Shown piece after piece: positions 18,813-27,171 of a stretch of DNA of 64,000 bases (the stretch's first letter is position 1; each line of letters starts with the position of its first letter). The position numbers and the translations under genes are program-made. This DNA is from Paenibacillus faecis. GTDB lineage: Bacteria > Bacillota > Bacilli > Paenibacillales > Paenibacillaceae. The notes beneath the pieces are model-generated. The model ran no database searches. It was given only the letters and a program-made list of their open reading frames with translations, and was not told the origin of the DNA. The DNA is taken from contig NZ_VSDO01000004.1 in assembly GCF_008084145.1 (NCBI RefSeq), positions 236,202 through 300,201 on the forward strand, written 5' to 3'.

Positions 18813-18841
18813 GGCGTTTAAAAATTGAAGCAAAAGCAGAA

Positions 18842-18862
18842 ACAGAGACAGAGACAGAGACA
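18842..18862 (+). repeat. Short tandem repeat (ACAGAG)n
   Basis: Just over three copies of ACAGAG between the amidohydrolase stop and its terminator. A short low-complexity tract that may vary in length; no function apparent. Confidence 0.7.
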
Positions 18863-18907
18863 GGCCTTTGCGTTGAAAGTTGAAGCGGCCTGTTGAGTTG
18901 AGGCAGC

Positions 18908-18933
18908 AGCAGCCCTTAGGGGCTGCTTTTTTT
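18908..18933 (+). terminator. Rho-independent terminator of the ABC/amidohydrolase operon
   Basis: AGCAGCCC, 4-nt loop TTAG, GGGCTGCT, then a run of seven T. Perfect 8-bp stem. Confidence 0.9.
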
Positions 18934-19033
18934 GTGCGAAAAAAACCAGGAAAGTGGCAGAAATGCAGTACAAGTAAAGATTGTTGCGTGGTAGCCGTGT
19001 TTTCTCGCAGATGAGGGCAGGGGGGGCAGGTGG

Positions 19034-19236
19034 ATAGGGGCCTGGAGAGGCGCTATTTTGTCGAAAATGAACGGTTGGAGCGAAATAGCGGCATTTTGGG
19101 GTCTTATTTTAGAGAAAGTCGGGCAAAAACCGGATTTTTGAGCTCGCATCAGAGAAATAGGGCCCTTTTTAGCCGCTATTCTTCCCGAAAAAGCGAATCT
19201 GGACGAAATAGCGGCCCAAAACGCCGCTATTATAAC
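19034..19236. repeat. Intergenic palindrome-rich repeat, family A, copy 3
   Basis: Shares the motif order and phrases of the 6797-7376 tandem units (GAGGCGCTATTTTGTCGAA, GCGAAATAGCGG, TCTTATTTT, CGGGC, CGCTATTAT) with diverged linkers. Alternating GCTATT/AATAGC blocks recur about every 25-40 bp. Occupies most of the 620-bp interval between the amidohydrolase terminator and the next operon; nothing else recognisable lies in 19237-19433. Confidence 0.75.
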
Positions 19237-19433
19237 GGACGGCCAGAAAAAGCTGCGGACCGGCAGCACTATGTCAGGGTTAATGCAACGTCAGTGCCCT
19301 TTAGGGCCGCTATTTATTCTCCCAGAGCACCGGCCCATATCGCCACGCGATCGGCTTTTTTTCCATTTAAGATTCACTAAAGGTTCCTGCCCTAAGATAA
19401 GGCCATGGAGATCACGGAAGGAGGTGAACGCCA

Positions 19434-19979
19434 ATGAAACGATCTTCAATGCTTCTGAGTATCGCCCTTGCGGGAATCGCCATCTTGCTGATTGCCTTAG
19501 CATTCAAAATGAGCATGGCGCCCTCGTTCGGCGAACCGCTCCCTCACCGCCAGGCATGGCATGATGGGATGCGGCACGGTCAGCATGGATTTGCGTTCGC
19601 GATGAAGGAGGCGGGGCGGATGAAGCCGGAGACGGCCGGTTTGGCCGGGTCGGCAGCCGCAGCAGCCTCGGCAGGAACAACGCTGCTGAAACTGGCGGTC
19701 TTGCTCGGGGGCGTAGCTCTTTTTGCAAAAGGTACGGGGATGCTCAAATGGATCGGAGCCGGATTCGCGGCCTTATGCACGCTAAGTTTGCTGACGCCGC
19801 TTTGGGGCGTGATCGCGCTGCTTCTCGCTTTTTGGCTGTACCGACGATTTGGAAATTATCATCTTAACCATACATCCCCCCAGGCTCTAATCGCCTACAC
19901 TTCTTCGATGGAAGCCAGTGTAAGCCGGGGCCGGTTCCTGGATGAATGGGAACGGGATCAACATAAAAAGGAGGACTAA
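19434..19979 (+). CDS. Small membrane protein preceding PspA, unknown function
   Basis: 181 aa, strong GGAAGGAGGTGA ribosome-binding site. One N-terminal helix (8-27), a polar His/Met-rich segment (about 35-58), a short Ala-rich helix, then two or three hydrophobic segments (about 83-135) and a charged cytoplasmic tail ending WERDQHKKED. No catalytic motif. Only 4 bp separate it from the PspA gene, so it is a candidate membrane anchor or partner for PspA, by analogy with other small proteins paired with PspA homologues. Confidence 0.75.
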   Translation: MKRSSMLLSIALAGIAILLIALAFKMSMAPSFGEPLPHRQAWHDGMRHGQHGFAFAMKEAGRMKPETAGLAGSAAAAASAGTTLLKLAVLLGGVALFAKGTGMLKWIGAGFAALCTLSLLTPLWGVIALLLAFWLYRRFGNYHLNHTSPQALIAYTSSMEASVSRGRFLDEWERDQHKKED

Positions 19980-19983
19980 CCAC

Positions 19984-20640
19984 ATGGGGATTTTCGGAAG
20001 AATCAAAGATATTGCCGCGGCTGATGTGCATCGGCTGCTGGATCAGGTGGAGGACCCGGTCAGCATGGCCAAATATTATATCCGGCAGCTGGAGGAGCAG
20101 ATCGACAAGGTCCGCGCGGCGCTGGAGGTGCAAATCGCGGCGGAGCAGCAGTTCGATGTGTTGATCGCCAGAACCATCCAGGTGGTGGACAAGCGTTCCC
20201 GCCAGGCCAAGCTTGCGGTGGACCGCGGCGAGGAGGATATCGCGAAGCTGGCGATTCAGGAGAAGCTGCATCATGCGAAGCTGCATCAGACCTACATGGA
20301 GCAGCGCGAAGCGATCCGGCAGCAGATGGAGGCCCTGCGCGAGGAACTGGGGCGCCTGATCGACCTGCGCCGGGAGCTGAACGACAAGCTGACGTTCCTG
20401 ATGGCGCGCATGAACGCGGCGGCGGCTTTGCGGGCTACGGCGCGTACTGTTCCGGCGATCGACGCGGGCCGAATTTCCCGTGGATTCGATCAAATGGAGC
20501 AAAAGATCATGCGGCTGGAAGCTAGTACCCTAGCCTATCAAGCGGTGGGTCAACCGACTTCCCGTCTGACGGACTGGTCGGAGCAGGATGAGGTGCAGGC
20601 GGAACTGGATAGTCTTAAAGCAGCCAGACAAAGCTCATAA
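19984..20640 (+). CDS. PspA/IM30 family envelope-stress protein (paralogue 1)
   Basis: 218 aa from ATG 19984 with AAGGAGG upstream; an in-frame start at 19942 lies inside the preceding gene and is rejected. Begins MGIFGRIKDIAAADVHRLLD followed by QVEDPVSMAKYYIRQLEEQI, the amphipathic helix and first coiled-coil helix of PspA/Vipp1, which bind stressed membrane and form ESCRT-III-like assemblies. Almost entirely helical, with heptad-like Leu/Ala/Glu patterning through residue 150. A second PspA homologue is at 49299; the two are clearly different in sequence, so not a recent duplication. Confidence 0.88.
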   Translation: MGIFGRIKDIAAADVHRLLDQVEDPVSMAKYYIRQLEEQIDKVRAALEVQIAAEQQFDVLIARTIQVVDKRSRQAKLAVDRGEEDIAKLAIQEKLHHAKLHQTYMEQREAIRQQMEALREELGRLIDLRRELNDKLTFLMARMNAAAALRATARTVPAIDAGRISRGFDQMEQKIMRLEASTLAYQAVGQPTSRLTDWSEQDEVQAELDSLKAARQSS

Positions 20641-20665
20641 ACACTTAACTGAGGAGGAAACCTTC

Positions 20666-21493
20666 ATGAATAAAAAACTACTTGCAGCTGGTGCGCTTGC
20701 TCTGACGATGACATTAGGCGGCGGTGCCGCCCTGGCCGGACAAGCTAATGCCGCGGCGGCGGATACGGCGGGCGGCACACAGCAATCATTCACTTCAACG
20801 GATACGTCCGCGAAAGGCACGATGAAAAAGAGAGGCGGCGCCCAAAAGTTGGACCACGCGGCGATCGCATCGCTGCTGGGGATGACCGAGGAGGAGCTGC
20901 GGACGGCCCAGCGTGAAGGGAAGACGTTGGCGACCCTGGCTGGTGAGCAAAGTATCGTGGTTCAGTCGGTGATCGATTTGGTCTCGGAGCAACTCACTGC
21001 GAATCTGGATGCGAAGCTGGCGGAAGGCCGCCTGACGCAGGATGAATACAGCATGGAAAAAGCCGAAGTCTCGACGAAAGCGGCGGAACTGGTGAACCGG
21101 GTGCCGGGCGGAAAAGGCGGGTTTGGCGGACGCGGCGGAACTCATCTGGATAAGGAGGGCATCGCCTCGCTGCTCGGTGTGACAGCGGACGAGTTGAAAA
21201 CCGGCTTGCGTGCGGGCAAGTCTCTGGCTACCCTGGCTGACGAAAACGGCGTGTCCCAGCAATCGGTCGTTGACCTCGTCACGAGCGAGTTGACCGCCGC
21301 GCTCGACAAGCGGTTGGCCGACGGCAAAATTACGCAGACGGAGTATGACAGCCGCAAGGCCGGTTTGGCGGATCAAGCGCTGGAGATCGTGAACGGGACG
21401 CAGCCGGATAAGGGCGGCCGTCAGGGGCATGAATCTCAGCCGAATCCGGATGAAGCCCAAACGGAAGCGCAAGCACAGACGACGGAAAGCTGA
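20666..21493 (+). CDS. Secreted protein with two about 75-residue helical repeats
   Basis: 275 aa from ATG 20666 behind GAGGAGG. Signal peptide MNKKLLAAGALALTMTLGGG ending near AGQANA-A. Two homologous modules follow: IASLLGMTEEELRTAQREGK (from about residue 66) and IASLLGVTADELKTGLRAGK (from about 167), each continuing LATLA, a QS(V)DLV segment and a conserved G-(R/K)-(L/I)-TQ(D/T)EY. The two are joined by a Gly-rich spacer and the C-terminus is Gln/Glu-rich. Similar secreted repeat proteins occur in Bacillota without known function. Its position behind PspA suggests a cell-envelope role. Confidence 0.8.
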   Translation: MNKKLLAAGALALTMTLGGGAALAGQANAAAADTAGGTQQSFTSTDTSAKGTMKKRGGAQKLDHAAIASLLGMTEEELRTAQREGKTLATLAGEQSIVVQSVIDLVSEQLTANLDAKLAEGRLTQDEYSMEKAEVSTKAAELVNRVPGGKGGFGGRGGTHLDKEGIASLLGVTADELKTGLRAGKSLATLADENGVSQQSVVDLVTSELTAALDKRLADGKITQTEYDSRKAGLADQALEIVNGTQPDKGGRQGHESQPNPDEAQTEAQAQTTES

Positions 21494-21500
21494 TGAAGAG

Positions 21501-21535
21501 AATCCCTCTGCTTCGAATGAAGCGGGGGGATTTTA
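21501..21535 (+). terminator. Rho-independent terminator of the PspA-1 operon
   Basis: AATCCCTCTGCTTC, loop GAAT, GAAGCGGGGGGATT (two G-U pairs), then TTTT. Begins 7 bp after the stop codon. Confidence 0.85.
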
Positions 21536-21585
21536 AATGTTGAGACAGCCTGGTAACTTAAGAAATAGAGCAGAGTTGCTTTACT

Positions 21586-21638
21586 TTGACAATCTCCAGG
21601 AAGATGTATACATTTGTAATCGTATACTTGTCGTATAC
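21586..21638 (+). promoter_or_regulatory. Promoter with three GTATAC palindromes upstream of the nitroreductase
   Basis: TTGACA (21586-21591), 17 bp, TACATT (21609-21614). The hexamer palindrome GTATAC occurs at 21606-21611 (overlapping the -10), 21622-21627 and 21633-21638. The repeated, partly overlapping arrangement looks like a repressor operator; the regulator is unknown and not encoded nearby. Confidence 0.5.
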
Positions 21639-21673
21639 ATAGGTATTTGCGAGTGAAGGAGAGGATGGAAATC

Positions 21674-22162
21674 ATGAGTAAGGTGATAGAGGCCATTAAG
21701 GCCCGGAGAAATATAAAGGCGTTTAAACCCGATATGATCGATGAAAAGGAATGGCTATCTTGGCTGGAAGCCGCCAGCTTCGCTCCCAACCACCGGATGA
21801 ACGAGCCTTGGGAGGTTTTGGTTGTCGGGCCGGAAACCAGAACCGGTTTGGGCCATAAAACCGATTTTGGCGGGGCGCCCGTCGTGCTTGCAGTCCTGTC
21901 GAAACCTGCGCCAACGCCTTTGGAGCGCGACGAGAATGTGATGGCGGTCTCCTGCTTTATCCAGAACTTCATGCTGGCCGCTCATGAAGCGGGCGCCGGC
22001 GTATTCTGGTCGTCCATCGGCGCTTCGCCCCGTAACCGCGAGGTTCTCGGCGTTCAGGAAGGTTACGATGTCATCGGCGTCCTGGGTGCCGGCTACCCGG
22101 CCGAAGTGCCGGAGGCGAAGGCAAGAACACCGATTACCTCGAAAATCGCGTATCTGCCTTGA
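21674..22162 (+). CDS. Nitroreductase-family flavoprotein
   Basis: 162 aa from ATG 21674 (GGAGAGG 9 bp upstream); ATG 21665 is an alternative but sits against that site. Starts MSKVIEAIKARRNIKAFKPD, the FMN-binding N-terminus of nitroreductases, with SFAPNHRMNEPWEVLVVG in the flavin pocket and a C-terminal IGVLGAGYPAE segment. These homodimeric FMN enzymes reduce nitro groups, quinones or related compounds using NAD(P)H. It is shorter than typical family members (180-220 aa) and its substrate is unknown. Monocistronic; the GTATAC-rich promoter suggests induction by the compound it detoxifies. Confidence 0.85.
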   Translation: MSKVIEAIKARRNIKAFKPDMIDEKEWLSWLEAASFAPNHRMNEPWEVLVVGPETRTGLGHKTDFGGAPVVLAVLSKPAPTPLERDENVMAVSCFIQNFMLAAHEAGAGVFWSSIGASPRNREVLGVQEGYDVIGVLGAGYPAEVPEAKARTPITSKIAYLP

Positions 22163-22289
22163 ACGGTTATCGTCTGTTTTTCGTGTAGGATAGCCAGCTT
22201 CTCCGGGGATATTTTCCTAAGGTATAATGTGGAAAAAGTGGGGGATTTCATGGGAATCTCCCAACCTAGTTACTAGTTGCAGGTTAAAC

Positions 22290-22543
22290 GTTGCTGACGA
22301 CATTCACCATGTAGATATAAAGCCCCACCGTTGGAGTCTATACGCTTAACCATAAATAACGGGAAAACCTCCAGTTAATTTACCGATCTTGACCTTTGGA
22401 GCCAATTTAACTGGAAAAGTTCCATCTATTTCGCGACCTAATGGCCGATATACGCAATTTCGGTCAAATTAACGGGAGTTTCTCCAGCTAATTTGCCTCA
22501 GCAGCCGCTTAGGCACCAAATTAACGGGAGGAATTCCCGTTAA
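22290..22543. repeat. Intergenic structured repeat, family C, copy 1
   Basis: About 254 bp of successive hairpins built on TTAACGGGA/TCCCGTTAA and TTAACTGGAA/TTCCAGTTAA themes. The last is a perfect 9-bp stem (22521-22529 with 22535-22543). The reverse complement of 54340-54583 aligns along its whole length, including GTAGATATA near one end and TCCATCTATTTCGCG in the middle. A paired stem reads AACT (22409-22412) with AGTT (22418-22421) here and AGCT with AGCT in the other copy, a compensatory change. It lies between the nitroreductase and the CRISPR leader; no gene is seen in 22163-22735. Confidence 0.8.
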
Positions 22544-22565
22544 TGATAAAGCGGCATATCCTTTT

Positions 22566-22735
22566 GGTGCGAATGTGAAGCGAACATGATTTCCTAGGGG
22601 GATTCGCACCAAATTATTTTACTTTAGTATCCTTATTTTCATAAAATAAACAGAAAAATTAATCACTTATTTGTTTAAAGTAGTGATTTTGTAATTTTTA
22701 AAGCGACATTTTAACAGTATATGTTAAAACACGCT
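22566..22735 (+). promoter_or_regulatory. CRISPR array 1 leader with conserved hairpin
   Basis: Starts with GGTGCGAAT (22566-22574) pairing with ATTCGCACC (22602-22610); between them is GTGAAGCGAACATGATT, identical to the sequence before array 2. An AT-rich stretch runs on to the first repeat. Position, AT bias and similarity to the region after cas2 mark it as the leader, where array transcription starts and new spacers are inserted. Confidence 0.75.
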
Positions 22736-23561
22736 GTCGCACCCTATGCGGGTGCGTGGATTGAAATAATGTCTGATCCGTTGTTGATTAATATATAAAG
22801 TTGAGTCGCACCCTATGCGGGTGCGTGGATTGAAATGGGCCGGGTGCTTTGTCCATATCGAAATCGAAGAAGTCGCACCCTATGCGGGTGCGTGGATTGA
22901 AATCCCCGGGGTATTATTACGAAGATAATGTATACAGTCGCACCCTATGCGGGTGCGTGGATTGAAATACTGACAACTCCACCACGACCATCATCCGCAA
23001 TTGTCGCACCCTATGCGGGTGCGTGGATTGAAATCATATTGGGCTGTGTGTATATTACCGTAGTTTCGTCGCACCCTATGCGGGTGCGTGGATTGAAATT
23101 TGGTCTTTTTGGCTATTACCTACGCCAACGAATGTCGCACCCTATGCGGGTGCGTGGATTGAAATACCACCGCCGATGCTTTGTCTCCGGGAAGAATATT
23201 GTCGCACCCTATGCGGGTGCGTGGATTGAAATAGGAGATATTATTGGGACATCAAATGTTAAAGAAGTCGCACCCTATGCGGGTGCGTGGATTGAAATTG
23301 ATAAGACCATAAGAGCTAACCATCCTTGGGTCGTCGCACCCTATGCGGGTGCGTGGATTGAAATCATAAATCATTCCGGTTTTGCTCTTTATAATACCGT
23401 CGCACCCTATGCGGGTGCGTGGATTGAAATATCAATGCACCCGAGGCACTCCCCTACTGGCTCCGTCGCACCCTATGCGGGTGCGTGGATTGAAATATAT
23501 TCCAGCGTGTGGATAACAAAGTGCTTTGCGTCGCACCCTATGCGGGTGCGTGGATTAAAAA
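22736..23561 (+). CRISPR. CRISPR array 1, type I-C repeat, 13 repeats and 12 spacers
   Basis: 32-bp repeats starting GTCGCACCCTATGCGGG and ending GCGTGGATTGAAAT, at 22736, 22805, 22872, 22937, 23003, 23068, 23134, 23201, 23267, 23333, 23399, 23465 and 23530. Spacers are 33-37 bp. GCACCC and GGGTGC form the crRNA hairpin, and the GATTGAAAT end gives the usual 5' handle. The last repeat ends GGATTAAAAA, so the leader is on the left and the array reads on the plus strand. A 214-codon reading frame across it is an artefact of the repeat period. Spacer targets could not be searched. Confidence 0.98.
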
Positions 23562-23776
23562 ATAAATCGTGACCAACCAGCGTAACGATTAACAAGTGCT
23601 CCACCAGACAACTTTAACTAACATAGAATTCCTGCAAATCTTCATCCTTTGGAGTTGAAAGTGCGGCAGGCACCTTCATTATTTAGAATTACAGGTGTCA
23701 GAGTCGGGAGCTTCTCAACTTTTGCTAATACTGTCATGACGCTTCGGACGCAAAATTAAAATACTTTTAAAGAAGG

Positions 23777-23800
23777 CAGCCCGGCAGGGCTGTTCTTTTT
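23777..23800 (+). terminator. Terminator-like hairpin between array 1 and cas3
   Basis: CAGCCC, loop GGCA, GGGCTG, then TTCTTTTTT. No gene ends here, so it may end the array 1 transcript and insulate the cas operon. The rest of 23562-23970 is AT-rich and holds no gene; it probably contains the cas promoter, for which I see no clear boxes. Confidence 0.65.
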
Positions 23801-23970
23801 TATCCAATAGATGTGTGCCCAACTTGGGGACTGACGACACACACTTGAAAAAAAGCAATAAACATAGAATAATGTAGAAATTTGGAAAGGGAATTTAATA
23901 GTTCTATAGAATTAGATAGTTATCGTTAGAATAAATATTTTGAACTAATTTCCGTAGGGGAGGCAGGGTT

Positions 23971-26406
23971 ATGGAGTTTATCGCTCATATCCGTGAAAGC
24001 GACCGGGGACGACAATCCCTGTGTGCTCATCTGCACGGAGTTCGGAAGCTGGCGGAATCATTTGGGGCAAAGCTCGGAATCGCCCATATAGCCGGGCTGG
24101 CGGGTTTGCTGCATGATATGGGGAAATTCTCGAACGCGTTTCAGAATTATCTGATTGAGGCGGTGAATCATCCGGAAGCTCCGCCCAAACGCGGGAGCGT
24201 AGATCATTCCACAGCAGGTGGCCGACTTCTCTACGATTTATTCCACAAAAGCAACATCGAGCTGGAAAAGGGGATACTGGCTGAAATCGTGGGCAACGCC
24301 ATTATATCCCACCATTCTTACATACATGACTATCTGGACCCGGATTTGCAATCCCCCTATTTACGGCGAGTCAGAGACAAAGAAGATATAGCGGATTATG
24401 ACGAAAGTGTGCGCCGTTTCTTTGAACAAGTGATGAGTGAAGTGGAGTTTCAGCATTATGTCGATCAGGCTGCAAGGGAACTAAAACAATATTTGTTGGC
24501 TCCTTCTTCTTTTAGCAGGGAAGCTAAATGCATGTTTTTAACAAAGTTTGTATTCAGCGCTCTAATTGACGGGGACCGTACGGATACAAGGCGCTTCGAG
24601 GATAATGTTGCTGATGGAGAAGAGGAGGCTCATCCCGCCAAGGAACTTTTTCAGGGTTATTACGATAAATTGATGGCTGTGATCCAGTCCATGGGTAAGC
24701 AGACAGGCTCCGCTTCTTCCATTAACAAGTTAAGGAACGCCATGTCGGAGCAGTGTGACCGATTTGCAGATAGGCCGTCGGGGATTTACACGCTGTCCAT
24801 TCCTACGGGAGGCGGGAAAACGCTGGCGAGCCTTCGATATGCCTTGAAGCATGCGATAACCCATGGCAAAAAACATATTATTTATCTGTTGCCCTACACT
24901 ACGATCATTGAGCAGAATGCTGCCGAAGTCCGCAGAATTTTGCAGGATGACGCTCATATTCTGGAGCACCATTCCAATGTGATTGAAGATTTGGATGGGG
25001 ATGATGAGGCGGATGACGGGCTTATGAATGTGCGGCAAAAGCTAAAGCTGGCCAAGGACAACTGGGACTCTCCCGTCATCTTCACTACATTGGTGCAGTT
25101 TTTGAATGTGTTTTATGCCAAGGGCAGCAGAAATATTAGGAGATTGCATAACCTTAGCGAGTCCGTGATTATTTTTGATGAAGTTCAGAAAGTGCCGGTT
25201 TCTTGTGTGTCTTTGTTTAATGAAGCGGTGAATTTTCTTAATGATTTCTGCCGTACGGGTATCGTGCTATGCACGGCGACCCAACCGGCGCTAAACTTTG
25301 TGAAGCATCAGCTCCAGATCCAACCGAATGCAGAAATGATTCAAGATCTGGGTCAAGTGATTACGGCGTTTAAGCGTGTAGAACTGATGGATGAAGCAAG
25401 TCATGAAAAATACACGAACGAGAAGCTGGCCAACTTTGTCCTCCATAGGCTGAAGGAAAAACGCAATATTCTAATTATTCTGAACACCAAAGCAGTAGTG
25501 AAGGATTTGTATCAGCGTCTCCTTAAACAGTTGCGGGAGATCCCGGTTTATCACTTAAGCACGTCGATGTGTCCGGCGCATCGGAAGGACAGGCTGGGCA
25601 AAATCCGCGAACATCTAGCGAATCAGGAGCAAATGGTTTGCATCAGTACACCGCTGATCGAAGCAGGTGTCGATGTCAGCTTTCAATGTGTCGTTCGTTC
25701 GCTGGCCGGGCTGGATTCCCTGGCTCAAGCGGCCGGAAGATGTAACCGGCACGGGGAAGACACCTTGCAGCAGGTCTATTTGATTGATCATGCGGAAGAG
25801 AATTTGCGGCATTTGCAGGAAATCGGCAAGGGCAAGGAAATCGCGAAGCGGATGCTCATCGATCTGCAGCATGAGGCATCCAGCTATGGCGGTGATCTTT
25901 TGTCGGTGCAGGCCATGACCTATTACTTTCAGCGGTTTTATACGGAAGTGAAGCCATTCCTGGACTTTAATGTTCCGAAATTGAATGTAGACATGACCAC
26001 CTTACTCTTTGCCGGGTATAAGGAGAATAAATATTTCCAGGACTATTGCCTTAGCCATCAAAAGCGGCCCCCTCTGTTTCTGGTCAATAGCTATCGAACG
26101 GCCGCAGAGCATTTTCACGTCATCGATAATATGACCACACCGGTCATTGTGCCGTATGGAGAAGGCGAGGAGATCATTACCGAGTTGAACGGGGCAAAAA
26201 GTATCGAAGATTTCGGCAGGGTGATGCGGAAGGCGCAGCAGTTCACTGTAAATCTTTTTCCGTATGAGTTGGAGAAATTGAGTAAAAACGGCGGTCTGGA
26301 ATACTGTCTGGATGGACAGGTACGGGTGCTAAAAGACGGTGCTTATAACGAGGAGTATGGGTTAGATCTGGAGAATGAGAGCTGGTCGGGGGCTAGTTTT
26401 TTTTGA
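23971..26406 (+). CDS. cas3: CRISPR-associated nuclease/helicase Cas3 (type I-C)
   Basis: 811 aa; GGGGAGG precedes the ATG. The N-terminal HD nuclease domain contains LLHDMGKFSNAF (H48-D49) and later VDHSTAGG and ISHHSY. The SF2 helicase has Walker A IPTGGGKTLASL (K283), the DEVQ box IIFDEVQK (D403-E404), TATQP (motif III), STPLIEAGVDVSF (motif V) and AAGRCNRHGE (motif VI). Degrades the displaced DNA strand after Cascade finds its target. All motifs are intact, so the effector nuclease looks functional even though cas8c is disrupted. First gene of the cas operon; 42 bp to cas5. Confidence 0.96.
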   Translation: MEFIAHIRESDRGRQSLCAHLHGVRKLAESFGAKLGIAHIAGLAGLLHDMGKFSNAFQNYLIEAVNHPEAPPKRGSVDHSTAGGRLLYDLFHKSNIELEKGILAEIVGNAIISHHSYIHDYLDPDLQSPYLRRVRDKEDIADYDESVRRFFEQVMSEVEFQHYVDQAARELKQYLLAPSSFSREAKCMFLTKFVFSALIDGDRTDTRRFEDNVADGEEEAHPAKELFQGYYDKLMAVIQSMGKQTGSASSINKLRNAMSEQCDRFADRPSGIYTLSIPTGGGKTLASLRYALKHAITHGKKHIIYLLPYTTIIEQNAAEVRRILQDDAHILEHHSNVIEDLDGDDEADDGLMNVRQKLKLAKDNWDSPVIFTTLVQFLNVFYAKGSRNIRRLHNLSESVIIFDEVQKVPVSCVSLFNEAVNFLNDFCRTGIVLCTATQPALNFVKHQLQIQPNAEMIQDLGQVITAFKRVELMDEASHEKYTNEKLANFVLHRLKEKRNILIILNTKAVVKDLYQRLLKQLREIPVYHLSTSMCPAHRKDRLGKIREHLANQEQMVCISTPLIEAGVDVSFQCVVRSLAGLDSLAQAAGRCNRHGEDTLQQVYLIDHAEENLRHLQEIGKGKEIAKRMLIDLQHEASSYGGDLLSVQAMTYYFQRFYTEVKPFLDFNVPKLNVDMTTLLFAGYKENKYFQDYCLSHQKRPPLFLVNSYRTAAEHFHVIDNMTTPVIVPYGEGEEIITELNGAKSIEDFGRVMRKAQQFTVNLFPYELEKLSKNGGLEYCLDGQVRVLKDGAYNEEYGLDLENESWSGASFF

Positions 26407-26448
26407 AAAATAAAGCGTAACAGTGAACTCGAAAGGAGGTGAATCTAT

Positions 26449-27171
26449 ATGATCAGAAATTCTGTTGAATTTTCCGTCTATGGAGATTATGCCTTATTCA
26501 CCGATCCCTTGACGAAGCTTGGCGGTGAGAAGCTGAGCTACCAGGTCCCGACCTACCAGGCGATCAAAGGGATATGTGAAAGTATCTATTGGAAGCCTAC
26601 GATTCTTATGATCGTCGACGAGATCCGGGTAATGAAGGCGATTCGAATGGAGTCCAAGGGGGTTCGCCCCATTGACTATAGCGGCGGTAATACGCTTGCC
26701 AATTACACCTACTTAAAAGACGTGCATTATCAAGTCAGATGCCATTTTGAGTTCAATATGAACCGTCCGGATATGGCTTACGATCGGAACGAGCACAAAC
26801 ACCATAATATTCTTATGCGCAGCGTTAAGGCAGGAGGACGGAGGGATATTTTTCTCGGCACTCGGGAGTGTCAGGGATACGTGGAGCCTTGCCGGTTTGG
26901 AGAAGGTGAGAGTTATTATGACGACTATGGCGAAATCCACCTTGGCACGATGGTGCATGGGATCAACTACCCGGATGAAACGGGCAGAGACCAGTTGGAA
27001 GTACGGTTGTGGCAGCCGGTAATGAAGGACGGAATCATTTCGTTTCCACGACCGGAGGAATGTTCACAGGTCCGCGTGATAGCGGAGATGCAGCCGAAGC
27101 GCTTTGATTCGTCGGATGTAGAATCCGCAGACCAACTGTTGGCCAGTTGGGGAGAGGAGGAATATCTATGA
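26449..27171 (+). CDS. cas5c: Cas5c (Cas5d), crRNA-processing subunit of type I-C Cascade
   Basis: 240 aa with a near-perfect AAAGGAGGTGA ribosome-binding site. In type I-C there is no Cas6; Cas5 cuts the repeat RNA itself. The catalytic residues known from Bacillus halodurans Cas5d (Tyr46, Lys116, His117) have counterparts at Y47 (ESIYWKP), K117 and H118 (EHKHHNI). The Gly-rich [14 protein letters not shown] region and the REVR-like loop ([12 protein letters not shown]) also fit the family. Its stop overlaps the cas8c start by 4 bp (ATGA). Confidence 0.95.
   Translation: MIRNSVEFSVYGDYALFTDPLTKLGGEKLSYQVPTYQAIKGICESIYWKPTILMIVDEIRVMKAIRMESKGVRPIDYSGGNTLANYTYLKDVHYQVRCHFEFNMNRPDMAYDRNEHKHHNILMRSVKAGGRRDIFLGTRECQGYVEPCRFGEGESYYDDYGEIHLGTMVHGINYPDETGRDQLEVRLWQPVMKDGIISFPRPEECSQVRVIAEMQPKRFDSSDVESADQLLASWGEEEYL

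Noticed and set aside
17640..18833. 397-codon minus-strand frame
   Set aside because: Antisense shadow of the amidohydrolase, whose metal ligands are intact on the plus strand.
22928..23572. 214-codon plus-strand frame with repeating VAPYAGAWIEI
   Set aside because: It is a translation of the CRISPR repeats; the repeat-spacer period gives the apparent protein repeat. Similar short frames over 31928-33618 on both strands are the same artefact.
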